Shown: piece after piece, positions 5,352 to 6,025 of the stretch
Position numbering within the stretch: the first letter of the stretch is position 1
Layout of the letters: the number at the start of each line of letters is the position of its first letter
Assembly: GCA_031253365.1 (NCBI GenBank)
Contig: JAIRWE010000030.1
Span: 1-6,025 of the forward strand
Direction: 5' to 3'
Length of the DNA stretch: 6,025 nucleotides
Origin: Oscillospiraceae bacterium
Lineage (GTDB): Bacteria; Bacillota; Clostridia; Oscillospirales; Ruminococcaceae
Made by a program: the position numbers and the translations under genes
Notes under the pieces: generated by a model
The model's input: the letters and a program-made list of their open reading frames with translations, nothing else
Database searches by the model: none
Told to the model about the DNA's origin: nothing

Positions 5352-6025
5352 ATGCCCATTCTCGCCAAAACGCCGCCGATGGGTTGGAATTCATGGAATA
5401 CCTTCGGAAACAGTATCAGCGAAAAGCTAATCAAAGAGGTCGCCGACGCGTTCGTCGAACGCGGTTTGAAGGACGCGGGTTATGAATATGTCGTAATCGA
5501 CGATTGCTGGAGCGAAAAATCACGCGATGAAAACGGCAGACTCGTTCCGGATAAGAACAAATTTCCCGGCGGCATTAAGGCGCTTGCCGACTACGTTCAC
5601 GAAAAAGGGTTGAAATTCGGCATTTATTCCTGCGTCGGAACGAACACCTGCGCCGGTTACCCGGGGAGCTTTGAGCATGAGTTCGTTGACGCGCGGACCT
5701 TCGCGGAGTGGGGCGTGGATTACTTAAAGTACGATTATTGTTATAAACCGCGTTATGTCGCGGGCGAGGACCTGTACAAGCGAATGGCGCTCGCTTTGCG
5801 TAATTGCGGGCGCGATGTGGTTTTGAGCGTTTGCAACTGGGGCAATGACGGTGTTACGGGGTGGGCGAGGGAGGCGGGCGCGCATTTATACCGCTCTTAC
5901 GGCGATATTTCCGACAACTGGAAGTCGATTGAAGCCATTATGCTCGCCCGGTTGGAAAACTCGGGTTATTCGGGCATTGACTGTTGGAACGATATGGATA
6001 TGCTTGTCGCGGGGATGGACGGTTT
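5352..6025 (+). CDS. Alpha-galactosidase, glycoside hydrolase family 27 (3' end outside window)
   Basis: Retaining glycosidase that removes terminal alpha-galactosyl residues (raffinose-family sugars, galactomannan side chains). The first 224 residues are visible and cover most of the (beta/alpha)8 barrel: TPPMGWNSWNTFG at 7-19, the classic GH27 opening; VIDDCW at 48-53; KFGIYSCVGTNTCAGYPGS at 88-106; YLKYDYCY at 124-131, where D128 corresponds to the nucleophile; RSYGDISDNWKSI at 181-193, where D185 corresponds to the acid/base; and CWNDMDML at 211-218. There is no signal peptide, so it should act in the cytoplasm on imported oligosaccharides. The ATG follows AAAGGAG by 9 nt and has its own promoter. 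The frame is open to the window edge. Related activities in GH27, such as alpha-N-acetylgalactosaminidase or beta-L-arabinopyranosidase, cannot be excluded from this fragment. Confidence 0.95.
   Translation, partial: MPILAKTPPMGWNSWNTFGNSISEKLIKEVADAFVERGLKDAGYEYVVIDDCWSEKSRDENGRLVPDKNKFPGGIKALADYVHEKGLKFGIYSCVGTNTCAGYPGSFEHEFVDARTFAEWGVDYLKYDYCYKPRYVAGEDLYKRMALALRNCGRDVVLSVCNWGNDGVTGWAREAGAHLYRSYGDISDNWKSIEAIMLARLENSGYSGIDCWNDMDMLVAGMDG

Overview
The window looks like chromosomal DNA of an uncultured or little-studied anaerobic Firmicute of the class Clostridia. The main reason is the gene order nadK-argR-recN on one strand with short gaps, a conserved housekeeping neighbourhood in that class. 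GC content is roughly half, and genes start behind strong GGAGG-type ribosome binding sites. The genus cannot be told from the sequence alone. In spore formers recN is usually followed by spoIVB and spo0A; here it is not, which hints at a non-sporulating or rearranged lineage.

Layout. Bases 1-156 hold no gene I can support. From 157 to 4763 six genes run on the + strand with gaps of 19, 28, 19 and 37 nt and finally an 11-nt overlap, and no terminator is visible between them, so they may be one transcript: NAD kinase (nadK), arginine repressor (argR), a half-size EamA/DMT membrane protein, the DNA repair ATPase recN, and two two-helix membrane proteins of unknown function. Those last two are full-length tandem paralogues. 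The EamA gene sits between argR and recN, which are usually adjacent, and the paralogue pair sits where spoIVB would be expected.

From 4784 to about 5212 a more AT-rich module lies on the - strand: a 76-residue YgiT/MqsA-type zinc-finger protein, a leader carrying what looks like the broken remains of its partner toxin gene, and a near-perfect sigma-A promoter. It converges on the paralogue pair with only 20 nt between stop codons. A second promoter then fires divergently into a GH27 alpha-galactosidase, complete at its N terminus, without a signal peptide, and running off the right edge of the window.

How the genes work together: nadK, argR and recN are housekeeping genes for NADP supply, arginine control and double-strand-break repair, co-located rather than sharing a pathway. 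The right-hand part is accessory: a likely orphaned antitoxin and a carbohydrate-use gene. The most interesting points are the degraded toxin-antitoxin locus, the uncharacterised paralogue pair, and an 11-bp-arm palindrome inside recN.
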